From Treponema sp. (lineage in GTDB: Bacteria; Spirochaetota; Spirochaetia; Treponematales; Treponemataceae), in contig JAILQA010000440.1 of assembly GCA_024699205.1 (NCBI GenBank), forward strand, positions 1 through 7,625: 7,625 bases of DNA, in the 5' to 3' direction. The position numbers were made by a program, and so were the translations under genes. The first letter of the stretch is position 1. Every line of letters starts with the position of its first letter. Under the pieces are notes generated by a model, which did no database searches, had not been told where the DNA came from, and saw nothing but the letters and a program-made list of their open reading frames with translations. Below are positions 6,791-7,625 of the stretch, in pieces.

Positions 6791-6814
6791 GGAAACTTTT
6801 CAGCATCTGTATTT

Positions 6815-6826
6815 TGTTTTAAAACA
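6815..6826. promoter_or_regulatory. 12-bp perfect palindrome, operator candidate
   Basis: TGTTTTAAAACA is a perfect palindrome lying just downstream of the transcription start predicted for the deaminase (about 6830) and upstream of its RBS. A regulator binding here could block transcription. The sequence is AT-rich, so chance occurrence is quite possible. Confidence 0.3.
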
Positions 6827-6836
6827 TCAATAATAT

Positions 6837-6865
6837 ATGGTAACATCGTTCTTTTGATATTTCAA
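6837..6865 (-). promoter_or_regulatory. Predicted promoter of the deaminase-methyltransferase operon
   Basis: Read on the minus strand: TTGAAA (6865-6860), a 17-nt spacer, then TACCAT (6842-6837), which keeps the important T, A and last T of the -10 box. The start would be near 6830, giving a leader of about 50 nt. The presence of a promoter fits the 160-nt gap after the peptidase gene. Confidence 0.4.
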
Positions 6866-6908
6866 GAAGAGAAAAGTCCTAAATTTATTATCGGCAGAAT
6901 CAGATTGT

Positions 6909-6938
6909 AACTTTACAAAAAGTTTCTACAGTAAAGTT
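6909..6938. repeat. Inverted repeat after the peptidase gene
   Basis: AACTTTAC (6909-6916) and GTAAAGTT (6931-6938) form a perfect 8-bp inverted repeat with a 14-nt loop, starting right after the pepF stop codon. Without a following T-run and with mostly A-T pairs it is not a typical terminator. Overlapping it, on the minus strand, two 14-nt units (6945-6932 and 6931-6918) match at 12 of 14 positions. Confidence 0.4.
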
Positions 6939-6939
6939 T

Positions 6940-7625
6940 TTACAGCAGACTTTTTAATTCTTCGATAATTGCTTTAAAGGTGTCGCAGGCTGCCTGAACA
7001 GGTTCCACGCTTGCCATGTCAACTCCGGCAATTCTGAGCGATTCAATTGGATAGCGCGAACCACCGCTCTTGAGGAACTTAAAGTAATCTTCCCTTTCTT
7101 TTTCGCCGCCTGTAGTTACGCGTTTTGCAAGTGCCAGAGCGGCTGAGATTCCGGTCGCGTATTTATAAACATAAAAAGCATTGTAGAAATGAGGAATGCG
7201 CAAACCTTCCAAATCTGAATTAGCTTCAAAATGCATGAGCGGTCCAAAATAAAGCTCCAGCAATTCCCGGTAAGTTTTTCGTAATACTTCTACTGTGAGT
7301 GGCTGACCGTTTTCAACAAGCTCGTGGGTTTTGAGTTCAAATTCAGCAAACATGGTCTGGCGGTAGAGGGTTGCAACGATGTCATCGGCCCGCATAGAAA
7401 GCAGGTATTTTTTCATTTCCGTGCTTTTGGCGTTTTTGAGCATGTATTCAAACAAAAGCTCTTCGTTGAAGGTTGAGGCAACCTCGGCTTCGAAAATTGT
7501 ATAGTCGTAGCACATAAAAGGATTGTTGTGAACTGAATACCAGGAGTGCATTGAGTGTCCGCCTTCATGAATCATTGTGAAGATATCGCGGATATTTTCT
7601 TTGTTGTAATTTAAGAGGATGTAAG
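6940..7625 (-). CDS. pepF: M3-family oligoendopeptidase F-like, C-terminal part
   Basis: A zinc metallopeptidase that cuts short peptides in the cytoplasm. Only the C-terminal part is in the window: the frame is open to the right edge (…YILLNYNKENIRDIFT before MIHEGGH), so the methionine at 7575 is internal and the N-terminal half, about 370-390 residues by family length (about 600), is missing. The active site is visible: HEGGH (an HExxH motif; two zinc histidines and the catalytic glutamate), followed by IFEAEVASTFNE, carrying the third zinc ligand glutamate. FGPLMHFEANSDLEGLRIPHFYNAFYVYKYATG (about 113-145 from the internal M) and FLKSGGSRYPIESLRIAGVDM (about 167-187) match the substrate-binding end of PepF. 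The gene lies on the same strand as the deaminase, 160 nt upstream of it, with a separate promoter predicted between them. The sequence shown is intact. The alternative name within M3 (PepF against another M3B member) cannot be settled from this part. Confidence 0.9.
   Translation of the reverse strand, partial: YILLNYNKENIRDIFTMIHEGGHSMHSWYSVHNNPFMCYDYTIFEAEVASTFNEELLFEYMLKNAKSTEMKKYLLSMRADDIVATLYRQTMFAEFELKTHELVENGQPLTVEVLRKTYRELLELYFGPLMHFEANSDLEGLRIPHFYNAFYVYKYATGISAALALAKRVTTGGEKEREDYFKFLKSGGSRYPIESLRIAGVDMASVEPVQAACDTFKAIIEELKSLL

Noticed and set aside
6780..6806. Nine-residue N-terminal extension of the deaminase from an ATG at 6806.
   Set aside because: It would run through the AGGAG site that perfectly fits the ATG at 6779, and it has no good RBS of its own.

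Overview
The window looks like chromosomal DNA from a host-associated spirochaete, most likely a Treponema of the gut, rumen or oral type. This rests on the combination of genes: a DUF1566/Fn3 repeat protein, an Rpn-type PD-(D/E)XK 'putative transposase' gene (common in many copies in treponemes) and an enlarged MnmG. Canonical Shine-Dalgarno and sigma-70-like sites argue against Bacteroidota. The genus is an inference from family resemblance; no rRNA or other marker is present.

Layout, left to right. Positions 1-1556 (+) hold the 3' part of a gene for a repeat protein made of two DUF1566-like (C-type-lectin-like/FGE-like) domains joined by an Fn3-like domain; its 5' end lies outside the window. 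Positions 1557-1985 are an AT-rich intergenic region with a good promoter (1807-1835), a run of eight G and a two-tier hairpin, all upstream of an Rpn/PD-(D/E)XK nuclease gene (1986-2813, +). Next is mnmG (2873-4960, +), the FAD-dependent tRNA wobble-uridine modification enzyme. Its near-consensus promoter sits so close to the start codon that the mRNA should be almost leaderless. The protein is larger than the E. coli enzyme because of two internal insertions.

The right third is transcribed leftwards and converges on mnmG. Reading along that strand: a partial M3-family oligoendopeptidase (pepF-like, entering from the right edge and ending at 6940), a 160-nt gap with a promoter and a palindrome, an adenosine-deaminase-family gene (6779-5760), and a class I SAM methyltransferase (5759-4986). 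The methyltransferase begins with GTG in the same frame directly after the deaminase stop codon. Deaminase and methyltransferase look like one operon; peptide breakdown (PepF) and purine salvage (deaminase) fit a fermentative, host-associated life.

No tRNA, rRNA, CRISPR array, complete insertion sequence or prophage gene was seen. I found no convincing new multi-gene system. The points most worth a second look are the mnmG start/promoter geometry, the mnmG insertions, the zero-gap in-frame deaminase-methyltransferase junction, the altered active-site motifs of the deaminase, and the poly-G leader of the Rpn gene.
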